Source: Brevinema_A sp051649245
GTDB lineage: Bacteria; Spirochaetota; Brevinematia; Brevinematales; Brevinemataceae
Length of the DNA: 64,000 nucleotides
Assembly (NCBI GenBank): GCA_051649245.1
Contig: JBOFGS010000019.1
Coordinates: 474,001 to 538,000 of the forward strand
Direction of reading: 5' to 3'
The notes beneath the pieces were generated by a model, which saw nothing but the letters and a program-made list of their open reading frames with translations, was not told the DNA's origin and did not search any database. Position numbers and translations under genes: made by a program. Shown here in pieces: positions 1-8,130 of the stretch (the first letter of the stretch is position 1; each line of letters starts with the position of its first letter).

Positions 1-35
1 CTTACCTTATAGGCAAATAGTTCTGTTTGAGTCAT
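1..35 (-). CDS. 5' end of an unidentified gene running off the window
   Basis: An ATG at 33-35 on the minus strand is preceded by a strong AAGGAGGAG ribosome binding site, and 11 codons follow (MTQTELFAYKV) before the window ends. It is too short to name. The good ribosome binding site and the roughly 180-bp leader suggest a real gene transcribed away from the sugar locus. Only the start is seen; the product is unknown. Confidence 0.55.
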   Translation of the reverse strand, partial: MTQTELFAYKV

Positions 36-96
36 ACACTCCTCCTTTGAATAACATATTATTTATTATTTTTTGTTAATATTTGTTCTTAAAAAG

Positions 97-110
97 ATCT
101 TAGCTAAGAT
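97..110. promoter_or_regulatory. 14-bp perfect palindrome, possible operator
   Basis: ATCTTAGCTAAGAT reads the same on both strands and lies about 60 bp upstream of the start codon at 33-35, where an operator for that gene could sit. No poly-T run follows closely, so a terminator is less likely. The operator role is inference only. Confidence 0.3.
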
Positions 111-150
111 GGCAAATCTTTCTTTATAAATAAAATATTTTTGTTTAAAT

Positions 151-187
151 AACGATGTTGTATTATCATATTATATGCAACATCGTT
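151..187 (-). terminator. Terminator after the pfkB-type kinase
   Basis: The arms AACGATGTTG (151-160) and CAACATCGTT (178-187) form a perfect 10-bp stem just past the minus-strand stop at 215. On the minus strand T-rich sequence follows, as expected for a Rho-independent terminator ending the PTS/kinase operon. Confidence 0.6.
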
Positions 188-214
188 CTTTAAAATGATA
201 AAATGTTTCTCTAA

Positions 215-1072
215 TTATAAATCAGGAAGAGCAGATAAAAATCCTTGATGAGAAACAAAATATCCTGAAACTTCAATTGATTTCAAGATAGCAGTCAAAA
301 TATCTGATCCTTCCAACAAATAATGAAGGAAAGTTGCATGAAAAACATCACCTGCACCATTCGTGTCTATAGCCACAACATCTAATGAAGGGATATTTTT
401 TAGCTTAGAATCTTCATGGGTACTCCAAGAAACTCCCTTACTTCCTTTAGTGATAATAATCGTTGATATATTTGTATTTTTATAGAGATCATTAATTAAT
501 TGTTGTTCATTTTGATTTTCTTCTATTGTCTCGAGAACAAAATCTTCTGAACAAATTAAAATATCTCCTTTTTTAACAAGGCATTGATTTTGAAGATAAT
601 GCTCTTTTCGTTCCCAATCCCAAAGAACAGATATATCTGAAAATTTTTGCCGACAATATTTTACATAATGAGGAAATCGAGCATCTGAATAAATCCATCT
701 AGGTTTTTCAGGAAATTCAAATAACATATCATCAAATTTTAAGGTTTTATAATTAAAAATTGTCCTACTTGATTGATAAATATTGTTTATTACTACACTT
801 ATGGGTGTTTGATAAGAGTTGTTTTTTTGTTGAAGTATATTGATTCCTAATGAATTTAAATCATGATAGATTAAATTTCCAAAATAATCCTCTCCTATAA
901 AACTAATAAAAGATACACAATGACCAAAATGTGAAAGAACTTTAGCAACATTAGCTCCATTTCCACCGATATTGATGCGAAAATTTTGAGCTTGGTTTTT
1001 TATATTTTCCTTGATAGGTGTGTCCACATCGAAAATAAGATCAATAACTGAAATACCTATACAAGCAATCAT
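215..1072 (-). CDS. PfkB-family carbohydrate kinase
   Basis: This 285-residue protein has the ribokinase/PfkB fold. The N-terminal half carries the Gly-rich NIGGNGANVAK stretch, which matches PfkB signature 1. The C-terminal half carries DTNGAGDVFHATF, which is signature 2 with the anion-hole GAGD and the catalytic Asp. It should phosphorylate a sugar or sugar phosphate with ATP in the cytoplasm. The start codon overlaps the stop of the upstream PTS IIC gene by 4 bases, so the two are translationally coupled, and the substrate is probably the phospho-sugar delivered by that PTS. The exact substrate cannot be told from the sequence. Length is typical and no lesion is seen. Confidence 0.85.
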   Translation of the reverse strand: MIACIGISVIDLIFDVDTPIKENIKNQAQNFRINIGGNGANVAKVLSHFGHCVSFISFIGEDYFGNLIYHDLNSLGINILQQKNNSYQTPISVVINNIYQSSRTIFNYKTLKFDDMLFEFPEKPRWIYSDARFPHYVKYCRQKFSDISVLWDWERKEHYLQNQCLVKKGDILICSEDFVLETIEENQNEQQLINDLYKNTNISTIIITKGSKGVSWSTHEDSKLKNIPSLDVVAIDTNGAGDVFHATFLHYLLEGSDILTAILKSIEVSGYFVSHQGFLSALPDL

Positions 1073-2445
1073 TGATTTTCCTTAAAATTAATTGCTGTAT
1101 TTCTTTTTTTGCTGAACATTGATGAACAAACAACAATTAATAAAATTATTAAAATTATTAAAGCACCCTTGGAGCCTAAAAAATGAATTGCATTTCCGAT
1201 AACTAAGCCCAGCACAGCAAAATCAAAGTCTCCAAAAGTAGTATTTTCAAAACCAAAATCCCCTAGTACTCCAATAAGCATTGCAGGTAAAACAGTAATG
1301 GCAATTCCTTGGATAAAAGCACCTAATATAGCTCCTTTTCGTCCTCCGGTACTGTTACCATAAATGCCTGCAGTAGCACCACAAAAGAAATGAGGTACCA
1401 TTCCTGGAATAATAAAAATCCCTAACGTTATCCCAACAATAAACATGGCTAAAACCCCACCCAGCAAACTACTAATAAAGCCTATCACCACTGCTGTAGG
1501 AGCATAAGGGAAAAATACAGCACAATCTACCGCAGGAACAGCATTAGGAATTAATTTTTGGGAAATTCCTTTAAATGCAGGCAATAATTCAGATAAAATC
1601 ATACGAACGCCACTATAAACAACAGTTACCCCAACAGCAAAAGTAAAGGCTGTCATAATAGAAAAAATAATGTAATTTTGACCATTGGAAAGTGTTGTTT
1701 CCACATAGTTTTGCCCAGCAGCTACAGCAGCAATAAGATAAAAAATCACCATAATTAATGCAGTGGAAATAGTTGTATCTCTTAGAAAAGACCAAGCTTC
1801 TGGAATTTCTTGTTTTTCTGTGCTATCTTCTGGAGAACCAACAAAAGATCCAATCCATGCTGAAAGATAATAACCTAAACTACCAAAGTGACCCATCGCA
1901 ATCCCATCATTATCTGTAACTTTACTTGTATACTTTTGACCAATTGCTGGAGATATGGCACTCCAAAGTCCTAAAATACCTGCACCAACTCCTATTAACG
2001 AGAGTTTTGATAAACCACCTGCTGACAGAACTACTGATAGTAATGCTGCCATAAAAAAACTATGATGACCTGTTAAAAAAATGTATTTGTAGCGTGTAAA
2101 ACGGGCTACTAAAATATTTGTAATATAACCAAAAAAGAGAATATATAGCGTTTCAAGCCCTAAAACTTTTTGTGCAATTGATACAATTGCTTCGTTATTA
2201 GGAGCAACTCCTTTAATGTTAAAACCAACTTCAATCATCTGTCCTAATGGAGATAGGTTTGTCACAATAATCCCAGCACCAGCACCTAACATAAGAAATC
2301 CAATCATTGGTTTGATAAATCCCATGAAAATTTCATGAGGTTTTTTCTTTAAGGCTATATAACCAATCATTGCAATAAATCCAACTAAAAATGCCGGTTC
2401 ACGAAGAATATCATTAATAAAAACTTTAGATAATGATGTTAACAT
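1069..2445 (-). CDS. PTS IIC component, ascorbate (UlaA/SgaT) family
   Basis: A 458-residue polytopic membrane protein of the UlaA family, with about ten hydrophobic segments. Family features include the N-terminal PAFLVGFIAMIGYIAL helix, the Gly-rich GFLMLGAGAGI segment, the TGHHSFFMAALL stretch and HFFCGATAGIYGNSTGG near the C-terminus. It would carry a sugar across the inner membrane while the IIB partner phosphorylates it. The start overlaps the IIB stop by one base (TAATG). It is full length, unlike the second UlaA-type gene at 4753-5400. The substrate could be L-ascorbate or a different compound, since this family covers several poorly characterised substrates and a PfkB kinase follows. 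Confidence 0.85.
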   Translation of the reverse strand: MLTSLSKVFINDILREPAFLVGFIAMIGYIALKKKPHEIFMGFIKPMIGFLMLGAGAGIIVTNLSPLGQMIEVGFNIKGVAPNNEAIVSIAQKVLGLETLYILFFGYITNILVARFTRYKYIFLTGHHSFFMAALLSVVLSAGGLSKLSLIGVGAGILGLWSAISPAIGQKYTSKVTDNDGIAMGHFGSLGYYLSAWIGSFVGSPEDSTEKQEIPEAWSFLRDTTISTALIMVIFYLIAAVAAGQNYVETTLSNGQNYIIFSIMTAFTFAVGVTVVYSGVRMILSELLPAFKGISQKLIPNAVPAVDCAVFFPYAPTAVVIGFISSLLGGVLAMFIVGITLGIFIIPGMVPHFFCGATAGIYGNSTGGRKGAILGAFIQGIAITVLPAMLIGVLGDFGFENTTFGDFDFAVLGLVIGNAIHFLGSKGALIILIILLIVVCSSMFSKKRNTAINFKENQ

Positions 2446-2726
2446 TATTTACCACCTAATTCTTTAATGATTTCTAAAATATCTTCTCTAATCTTAGCTT
2501 CATTTACGTAACTTCTAATCACTGCAACTCTACGACAATTTGTGAGTTGTGGAGCAATTGCTTTAACAGTTACTGCTAAATCAACATCTGCAGAATTAGC
2601 AGAATTTACATCAGAAGAATTAACAACAGCATCTATTTTTTCAGCCTCACAAATCTTAGAGACAATTTCTTTCGCCATCAGACTACTGCCAATTCCATTT
2701 CCACATACGGTAAGAATCTTCAACAT
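2445..2726 (-). CDS. PTS IIB component, ascorbate (UlaB/SgaB) family
   Basis: A 93-residue cytoplasmic phosphocarrier. The N-terminus has the IIB active-site loop TVCGNGIGSS, whose Cys8 accepts phosphate from IIA and passes it to the incoming sugar. Size and motif match the lactose/ascorbate-type IIB fold. A good AGAGGAG ribosome binding site precedes the ATG. It sits between the DeoR regulator and IIC in one operon. No IIA gene is in this half of the locus, so the IIA at 6486-6917 is the obvious phosphoryl donor. Confidence 0.88.
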   Translation of the reverse strand: MLKILTVCGNGIGSSLMAKEIVSKICEAEKIDAVVNSSDVNSANSADVDLAVTVKAIAPQLTNCRRVAVIRSYVNEAKIREDILEIIKELGGK

Positions 2727-2771
2727 ATATTCTCCTCTGAACTTCTCATATATTCAAAATATAATGAATCT

Positions 2772-3509
2772 TTATTTTTTAGCTAAAATCACTGCAATAT
2801 TTTTATTTTTTAATTCAGTGATATATTGTTTTGAAATATCATCTGTTGTAATAATCGTATCAACAAGATCTATAGGCATTAAAACAAATGGTTTATTTAT
2901 TCCAAACTTAGATTGATCAACAAGTAAAAACACTTGTTCTGCTTGCTTAGCAAAAATTTCTTCTGTATGTCTATTAGAAGGAATACTGTGATAAACTCCA
3001 TGAAGAGGATTCATACCAGCACCACTAATAAATATTTTAGAAATATTTACATTTAATATGTGTTCATTATCTAACAAAGAAAAACATTTATTGCCTCTCT
3101 GGTATAGTCCCCCAATCATAATAACTGTTATATCAGAATATTCAGATAAAGCTTCGATAACATAAACAGAATTAGTAAAAACGGTTAGATTTTTAAGTTC
3201 TACAAGATAAGAACAAAGAGTTGCTACTGTTTTACCTGGACCAAGAAAAATAGAATCTCCATCATTAATAAATTTTACAGCTTCTTTTGCTATTCTATGA
3301 AAATCTTTAATAGTTCTAGAATTATCATGAGAATCAACTATTTCAATTCCTCCATAAATATGCTGAGCTTTATGTTTTAGAACCAGCTCTTCAGTGTATT
3401 TACGGATAGTAGGAAGAGATAAATTGCATATTTGAGACAATTCTTTATTTGATATTCTTTTATGTTTTTTGAGTATTTGATAGATAATTTCTTGTTGGGA
3501 TTCTTTCAT
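2772..3509 (-). CDS. DeoR-family transcriptional regulator
   Basis: A 245-residue repressor-type protein. Residues about 5-60 form a DeoR winged helix-turn-helix (ISNKELSQICNLSLPTIRKYTEEL), followed by the typical YGGI turn. The rest is the DeoR sensor domain of the ribose-5-phosphate-isomerase-like fold, with the phospho-ligand loop IFLGPGKTVATL and a C-terminal ITTDD segment. Such proteins bind a phosphorylated sugar and release DNA. It lies inside the sugar locus and just downstream of an 8-8-8 inverted repeat at 3524-3547 that may be its own operator. The ribosome binding site is weak (AAGAGTG). It probably controls the PTS genes and perhaps the ula remnants. Confidence 0.85.
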   Translation of the reverse strand: MKESQQEIIYQILKKHKRISNKELSQICNLSLPTIRKYTEELVLKHKAQHIYGGIEIVDSHDNSRTIKDFHRIAKEAVKFINDGDSIFLGPGKTVATLCSYLVELKNLTVFTNSVYVIEALSEYSDITVIMIGGLYQRGNKCFSLLDNEHILNVNISKIFISGAGMNPLHGVYHSIPSNRHTEEIFAKQAEQVFLLVDQSKFGINKPFVLMPIDLVDTIITTDDISKQYITELKNKNIAVILAKK

Positions 3510-3523
3510 TTTTCACTCTTTAT

Positions 3524-3547
3524 ACAATAATGTTATAATATTATTGT
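3524..3547. promoter_or_regulatory. Candidate DeoR operator
   Basis: ACAATAAT and ATTATTGT form perfect 8-bp arms around an 8-bp AT-rich centre in the 45-bp gap between ulaE and the DeoR gene. It lies 15 bp upstream of the DeoR start, the place expected for autoregulation. Function is inferred from position and symmetry. Confidence 0.45.
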
Positions 3548-3554
3548 AACATAT

Positions 3555-4406
3555 TTATTTCAAATGATAAAGCGATTTTTTCATCTTTTGTAAAATAAAT
3601 TCTAAAGAATTAATAATATTTTTTTTGTAGTCAGGAACATTGTCGCCCCATACCTCTAAAACAAAAGAACCTTTATAATTGAGTTTGGCTAATGTCTTAA
3701 AAATATTTTCAAAATCTACTGTTCCTTCTCCTAAAATCAAATCACGAAATGTTCCTAAAGACTTAGGACCAATAGGTAACGTGTCTTTAAGATGTATCGC
3801 AGATATTTGAGAAATATATTGAGTTAACTCTGCAGGAATATCATTCCACCAAGCACTTAAATTACCAAGATCTGGATATACAGTAAGCCAAGGTGATGTG
3901 ATATCTTTAGTAATTTCAGCATAGCGATGAATAGAATTCATAAAAGGATGATCCATGATTTCAATAGAAAGCATAATCTGACGAGCACTAGCTTTTTCTA
4001 CAGCATGGGCAAGCTCTTCTTTGAATTGTGCTTTAGATTTTGATGTACTTTCTTCATAGTAAACATCATATCCGGCAAGCTGAATATTCCGTATTCCACA
4101 AAACGAAGCAAAATCTAAGGCTTTATCCATAATTTCTATTGCTTTTTGTACAGTTTTTGGATCTGCTGATCCAAAAGGAAATCGTCTATGAGCACTTAAG
4201 CACATCGATAATATAGGGATACCTATATCTTGAGATAACATAAGTAATTCTCTTTTTTGTTCTTTTGACCAATCAAGACGATCCAAACGCTCATCACTTT
4301 CATCTATGGAAATTTCCATAAAATCAAATCCAAATTCTTTAATAAGAGCTAGTCTTTTTTCCCAAGATATATCTTTTGGAATCGCTTTTTCGTATAATCC
4401 TAGCAT
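3555..4406 (-). CDS. ulaE: L-ribulose-5-phosphate 3-epimerase (UlaE family)
   Basis: A 283-residue TIM-barrel protein matching UlaE/SgaU closely from the start (LGLYEKAIPKDISWEKRL, then FDFMEISIDESDERL). The metal-binding and catalytic positions of the family are visible in the IEIMDHPF, YPDLGNLSAW, HLKDT and LEVWGDN segments. In L-ascorbate catabolism it converts L-xylulose 5-phosphate to L-ribulose 5-phosphate. The ATG directly abuts the TAG stop of the ulaD remnant. The frame is intact although the genes before and after it in the pathway (ulaD, ulaF) are broken, so its product may no longer have a natural substrate supply. Confidence 0.88.
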   Translation of the reverse strand: MLGLYEKAIPKDISWEKRLALIKEFGFDFMEISIDESDERLDRLDWSKEQKRELLMLSQDIGIPILSMCLSAHRRFPFGSADPKTVQKAIEIMDKALDFASFCGIRNIQLAGYDVYYEESTSKSKAQFKEELAHAVEKASARQIMLSIEIMDHPFMNSIHRYAEITKDITSPWLTVYPDLGNLSAWWNDIPAELTQYISQISAIHLKDTLPIGPKSLGTFRDLILGEGTVDFENIFKTLAKLNYKGSFVLEVWGDNVPDYKKNIINSLEFILQKMKKSLYHLK

Positions 4407-4772
4407 CTATGACCACCATTTAGAAATCTCTTCTTTAAATTTTTTAGCTTCTATGATTGGATCTGGAGCATCACGAAGAGTTCTACCTGCGATAAACGCT
4501 TTAACAGGAATGCCTTTAAATAACTTCAAATCTGAGATCTCTAACCCACCTGTCACAGATACTTCAAAACCCATTTCTGATAAACGAGCGATTTTTTGAA
4601 GATCAACATCATCCCATGTTTGTCCAGCTGCTTGAGCATCCTGTCCACGATGATAAATAGCTTGTTTGATTCCTATTTTTCTCCATTCTGTTGCCTCATC
4701 AAATGTCCAATTTCCGAATAACTCAGCTTGAATATCTCCATGAGGATATTTTTTAGCTTCTTTTTTTATCAG
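4407..4772 (-). pseudogene. ulaD: ulaD remnant (3-keto-L-gulonate-6-phosphate decarboxylase, C-terminal half)
   Basis: Reading the minus strand in the frame that ends with TAG at 4407-4409 gives the C-terminal half of UlaD. Recognisable parts are GDIQAELFGNWTFDEA, IYHRGQDAQAAGQTWDD, MGFEVSVTGGL and VKAFIAGRTLRDA, all hallmarks of this decarboxylase. About the first 100 residues are missing. Upstream of roughly 4772 the frame meets a stop, and the DNA instead codes for the truncated second UlaA. A deletion has therefore fused the two genes out of frame. Without its N-terminal half of the barrel the enzyme cannot be functional. Confidence 0.85.
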
Positions 4773-5400
4773 CTATTTTGTCCGCAACCCATACTCCAAA
4801 CATTTGTTGATGTCCTAATGCGAATCCAGCATTATCTGTGAGATTTTCTGTTGCTTCTACCGTGAGGTTTGAGAAAACTGCCCAATAAGTACCAACTAAA
4901 ATACCAATAATTGCCACACCTGTCATATTTCTTAAATCTGGAGCAGCAAAAAACACTATCCAAGTTACTGTTGTTGCTTGTTGAAGCATAATGTGACCTG
5001 TAATAAAAAGTACTCGCAGTTTAGTAATCTTTCTGATTGCTACCAAAAAATATTCCAAAAAAATCCAATTAACAACGCAACAAGAGTATATGAAGTAACA
5101 ACACCAACTCCCTCTAAAGCTGCGTTAACAGCATTTAATCCAAAATATGGATCAATAACAGCTGCGTTGAGATTAAATCTATCACTTAATCCTGCTAAAA
5201 TAGGACGGAATGTCGTTACCAATCCTCCTGCCCCAACATTTAAAATCATATAACCGACAATAGCCTTGATCAGACCACCAAGAGTGTCATACCAATTCAA
5301 GCAAGATACAACCCACTAAAACAATAATACCTACAAAAAATTCAGGTTTTGTCAGAATATTGTTAGTGAAAAATGTAAAAATATTAATCAACCATTCCAT
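4753..5400 (-). pseudogene. ulaA: ulaA remnant (second ascorbate-type PTS IIC, truncated and frameshifted)
   Basis: The ATG at 5398-5400 has an AGGAG site and begins a UlaA-like protein (MEWLINIFTFFTNNILTKP). The reading frame shifts near 5295-5305, continues as WYDTLGGLIKAIVGYMI, and shifts back near 5045-5055. It then continues with LFITGHIMLQQ and FALGHQQMFGVWVADKIA. The second shift restores the original frame, so the two are compensating. Homology ends near 4765, where ulaD sequence begins. Only about the first half of the usual 450 or so residues remains. The gene is dead. Confidence 0.85.
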
Positions 5401-5423
5401 AGAAAACTCCTAAACTATAATTT

Positions 5424-6470
5424 TTATAAAAATGAAGTAAATGGTACATCTGTATCTACAGAAAAGACATCACTAAACCCGCGATAATGTTGAAAAAGAA
5501 TACGATCTTTATCCTTAGGATAGGTAAATTTACCTCCAACTTGCCAAATAAATGGTTTGAATTGATATTGAAGACGATCTTTTTTCATTTTCCACAACAT
5601 GAGAATTTCGTTTGTATCTGCTTGAAAATTTGACCAGATATCATGATGAACAGGGATGACAACTTTTGTGTTTAAGCTTTCTGCCATACGAATAATATCA
5701 GAAGCTGTCATTTTATCGGTAATACCTCGTGGATTTTCTCCAAAAGCACCAAGTGCCACATCTATTTTGTGTTCGTTACCATGTTTTGCAAAGAAATTTG
5801 AGTAATGTGAATCACCAGCATGGTAAATGTTACCACCACTTGTTTTGATGAGATAATTTACTGCTAATTCATTCATTTCTAAAATAGGTTTTCCTGATAA
5901 CGTAACATTTTCATCTGCTGTCACCAAACATGTTCGATCAAATGCCTCTAAAGCAACAATTTCAATATCTTTAACGTTGACAGCATCACCTGGTTTTAAA
6001 ATAATACATCTATCAGAAGGAACACCCCATTTTATCTATAGTTCAACACAAGCTTTTGGACCTATAAATTTCACAGAATGATCGCAATTTTGCATAACCG
6101 CAGCAGCTAAATTAGGATCAATATGATCTGAATGAATATGTGTTGCTACTACCGCATCTAGTTGTTTGATGGCAAAAGGATCTAGTACAAATGGTTGTAC
6201 TTCTTGACATCCTGACATACGTTGCATTTGGTGTCCTTTTTTCATTTTCCCTGAACCATGAGATCGTTTTTCTGTACCACACCAAAAATCTAAACATAAA
6301 TGAGCATTTTTTTCAGATTTAATCCAAAGTCCTGTACAACCTAACCACCACATTGTCACCGAGTTTGGAGCGATATGTTCATGTTCAATTTCTTCATTTA
6401 ACCAAGTTCCCCATTCTGGAAATGTGCTTAATATCCATGATTCTCTTGTGATTTCATCGATCTTTGCCAT
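5424..6470 (-). pseudogene. ulaG: ulaG (L-ascorbate-6-phosphate lactonase) with one in-frame amber codon
   Basis: The whole 348-codon frame aligns with UlaG from ITRESWILSTFPEWGTWLNE to the C-terminal PFIWQVGGKFTYP. It keeps the metallo-beta-lactamase metal motif THIHSDHID and the later GDSHYSN. The only defect seen is TAG at 6036-6038. The surrounding sequence (ACVEL, stop, IKWGVPSDRC) shows that the codon replaces the Trp of the family's WIGWGVP-type segment, so a single TGG to TAG change explains it. Reading frame and homology continue unchanged after the stop. TAG is used as a normal stop elsewhere here (rimM, mutY), so recoding is unlikely. The ribosome binding site AAGGAG is still good. 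Confidence 0.85.
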
Positions 6471-6485
6471 ATGCTTCTCCTTAAA

Positions 6486-6917
6486 TTATGAAATTATTTC
6501 AAATAACTCTTCTTTTGATGTTACTTTTTTTAATCTTTCTAAACTTTCATCATTTCCTAAAAGATCTGCAAGTTGCATAATTGCTGCAATATGTTCCTCA
6601 GTATTGCTTGCTACTAAGGTGAACAATAATGTTACAGGGACTTCTGTATCTAAAAACATAACACCATGTTCAACTTTTAAAAAACTCATTCCTGTTTTTA
6701 AAGCTCCGTTTTCAGGTCTTGTATGAGGCATTGCTACACCATCTGTTAATACAATATAAGGACCATTTTTATTGATATCTTCAATCATACTATCTATGTA
6801 TGATTTTTTGATAAATCCATCTCTTAATAAAGGATCAGCACCTTTATTAACAGCTTCTTCCCAGGAGTTTATATTTGTTAAAAACTCCACTCTATTGTCT
6901 ATCATCTGTTTAAGCAT
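6486..6917 (-). CDS. ulaC: PTS IIA component, ascorbate/mannitol-type (UlaC family)
   Basis: A 143-residue cytoplasmic IIA of the fructose/mannitol/ascorbate fold. The phosphorylated His lies in GVAMPHTRPENGA, and the following FLKVEHGVMF and VTLLFTLVASN strands fit the family. I chose the ATG at 6915-6917 because it has an AAGGAG site six to seven bases upstream; a longer reading would start nine codons earlier without one. It is the first gene of the minus-strand ula operon, with a near-consensus promoter just upstream. It is the only IIA in the window and probably serves the intact IIB and IIC at 1069-2726. Confidence 0.87.
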   Translation of the reverse strand: MLKQMIDNRVEFLTNINSWEEAVNKGADPLLRDGFIKKSYIDSMIEDINKNGPYIVLTDGVAMPHTRPENGALKTGMSFLKVEHGVMFLDTEVPVTLLFTLVASNTEEHIAAIMQLADLLGNDESLERLKKVTSKEELFEIIS

Positions 6918-6955
6918 CCATTTCTCCTTACAAATATAAAGCATTGTATGTTATC

Positions 6956-6983
6956 ATTATAGAGGTTCGTTCTAATTTCTCAA
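6956..6983 (-). promoter_or_regulatory. Promoter of the minus-strand ula operon
   Basis: On the minus strand TTGAGA (6978-6983) and TATAAT (6956-6961) are separated by 16 bp and lie about 40 bp upstream of the ulaC ribosome binding site. This is a near-consensus sigma-70 promoter. It is divergent from the ulaF promoter in the same 234-bp gap. Confidence 0.6.
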
Positions 6984-7091
6984 TAAAAATTTTCAATATT
7001 TAAAAACAAATATAATTCTATATAATAAAACAAATTATATGTTAAAATATCATTTTTTTTGTAATAAAAATTTCAAATAATGAAAATTATA

Positions 7092-7119
7092 TTGCAAAAG
7101 AGGAAAAATATATTATAAT
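7092..7119 (+). promoter_or_regulatory. Promoter of the ulaF remnant
   Basis: TTGCAA (7092-7097) and TATAAT (7114-7119) are spaced by 16 bp and sit about 30 bp upstream of the ATG at 7152. The promoter survives although the gene behind it is broken. Confidence 0.55.
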
Positions 7120-7151
7120 TTTATATATTTATATAAAATTAGGAGAAAAAT

Positions 7152-7841
7152 ATGCTTGAACAATTAAAAAAACAAGTGTTTTTAGCAAATAAAAAATTAA
7201 TAGAAGAAAATCTTGTTATCTTAACTTGGGGAAATGCCAGTGCTTTTGATGATAAGACAGGATATCTCGTTATAAAACCTAGTGGAGTTTCTTATAATAC
7301 TATGAAAGAAGAGGATATGGTGGTGGTTGATTTAGATAGGCACGTAATAGAAGGAACATTTAAGCCTTCTTCAGATACTGCTACACACATAGCATTGTAT
7401 AAGAATTGGAAGCACATTAAAGGAATCGTTCACACTCATTCCCTATAGACAGCATGGGCACAATCTGGTCTTGATTTGATGATTCAAGGTACCCCCCATG
7501 CTGATTATTTCTATGGTATGTGCCTTGTTTATCTGTGCTTTCTCAAAAAGAAGTCTCAGAAGCATATGAATATTATTCAGGAATGAAAATAGTTTCAGAA
7601 TTTGAAAATAAATCTTTAAATCCTCTTGAAATGGGAGCTTGTCTCTTGAATGGGCATGGACCTTTCACATGGGGGGGAGAGTGTGGATAAAGCTGTTGAA
7701 AATTCTATTGTCTTAGAAACCATAGCTAAAATGGGTGTTCACACCCTATCACTTAACCCTAAGGCTCACTTACCTAAATATATTTTAGACAAACATTACT
7801 TAAGAAAACATGGAGCAAACGCTTACTATGGACAAAAATAG
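7152..7841 (+). pseudogene. ulaF: ulaF/araD (L-ribulose-5-phosphate 4-epimerase) with three lesions
   Basis: A class II aldolase-fold epimerase, recognisable from its start (QVFLANKKL, LTWGNASAFD, VIKPSGVSY, PSSDTATH, the metal site HTHS) to its end (KHYLRKHGANAYYGQK). Three defects break it. First, HTHS is followed by L and TAG (7446-7448) where about three residues are expected before TAWAQ. Second, a base is missing near 7517, where YFYGDVPC is expected. Third, one base too many is present in the seven-G run at 7671-7677, in the FTWGESVDKA region. Length and similarity are otherwise full. An AGGAG site precedes the ATG. It is a clear pseudogene. Confidence 0.88.
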
Positions 7842-8040
7842 TATCATCAAAATTTTTCTCTTAGTACATTCTAGACTTAGTTAAATGTAGAATAAAAATT
7901 GAACCAAAAGGAAAAGATAATATAGAATACTATCATATTTTCTTGATAATTTTTGCATTATCTTCTTTATGTTAAACGGTATTTTTATGATTCTTGTAAA
8001 AAATAATAATTCTGAAAGATAAGATATTTAGTTTATATTC

Positions 8041-8069
8041 TTGACAATTATTTTGTTTTTCTTTATAAT
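8041..8069 (+). promoter_or_regulatory. Perfect-consensus promoter of the zinc-ribbon gene
   Basis: TTGACA (8041-8046) and TATAAT (8064-8069) with an exact 17-bp spacer, about 60 bp upstream of the ATG at 8131. The rest of the 289-bp gap from 7842 is AT-rich with no gene that I can see. Confidence 0.75.
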
Positions 8070-8130
8070 AATATTCTATTAATTTAAATTTTTTAAATTT
8101 AATGATTACATTTTTTTTGGAGGGTCAATA

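Noticed and set aside
2542..2916. Long plus-strand open frame opposite the IIB and DeoR genes
   Set aside because: It is a shadow of the two recognised minus-strand genes and has no ribosome binding site.
6036..6038. Recoding of TAG as an amino acid
   Set aside because: TAG ends several other genes here, such as rimM and mutY, so a general reassignment does not fit.
7671..7677. Phase-variable G tract controlling ulaF
   Set aside because: Two other lesions upstream would keep the gene off whatever the tract length.
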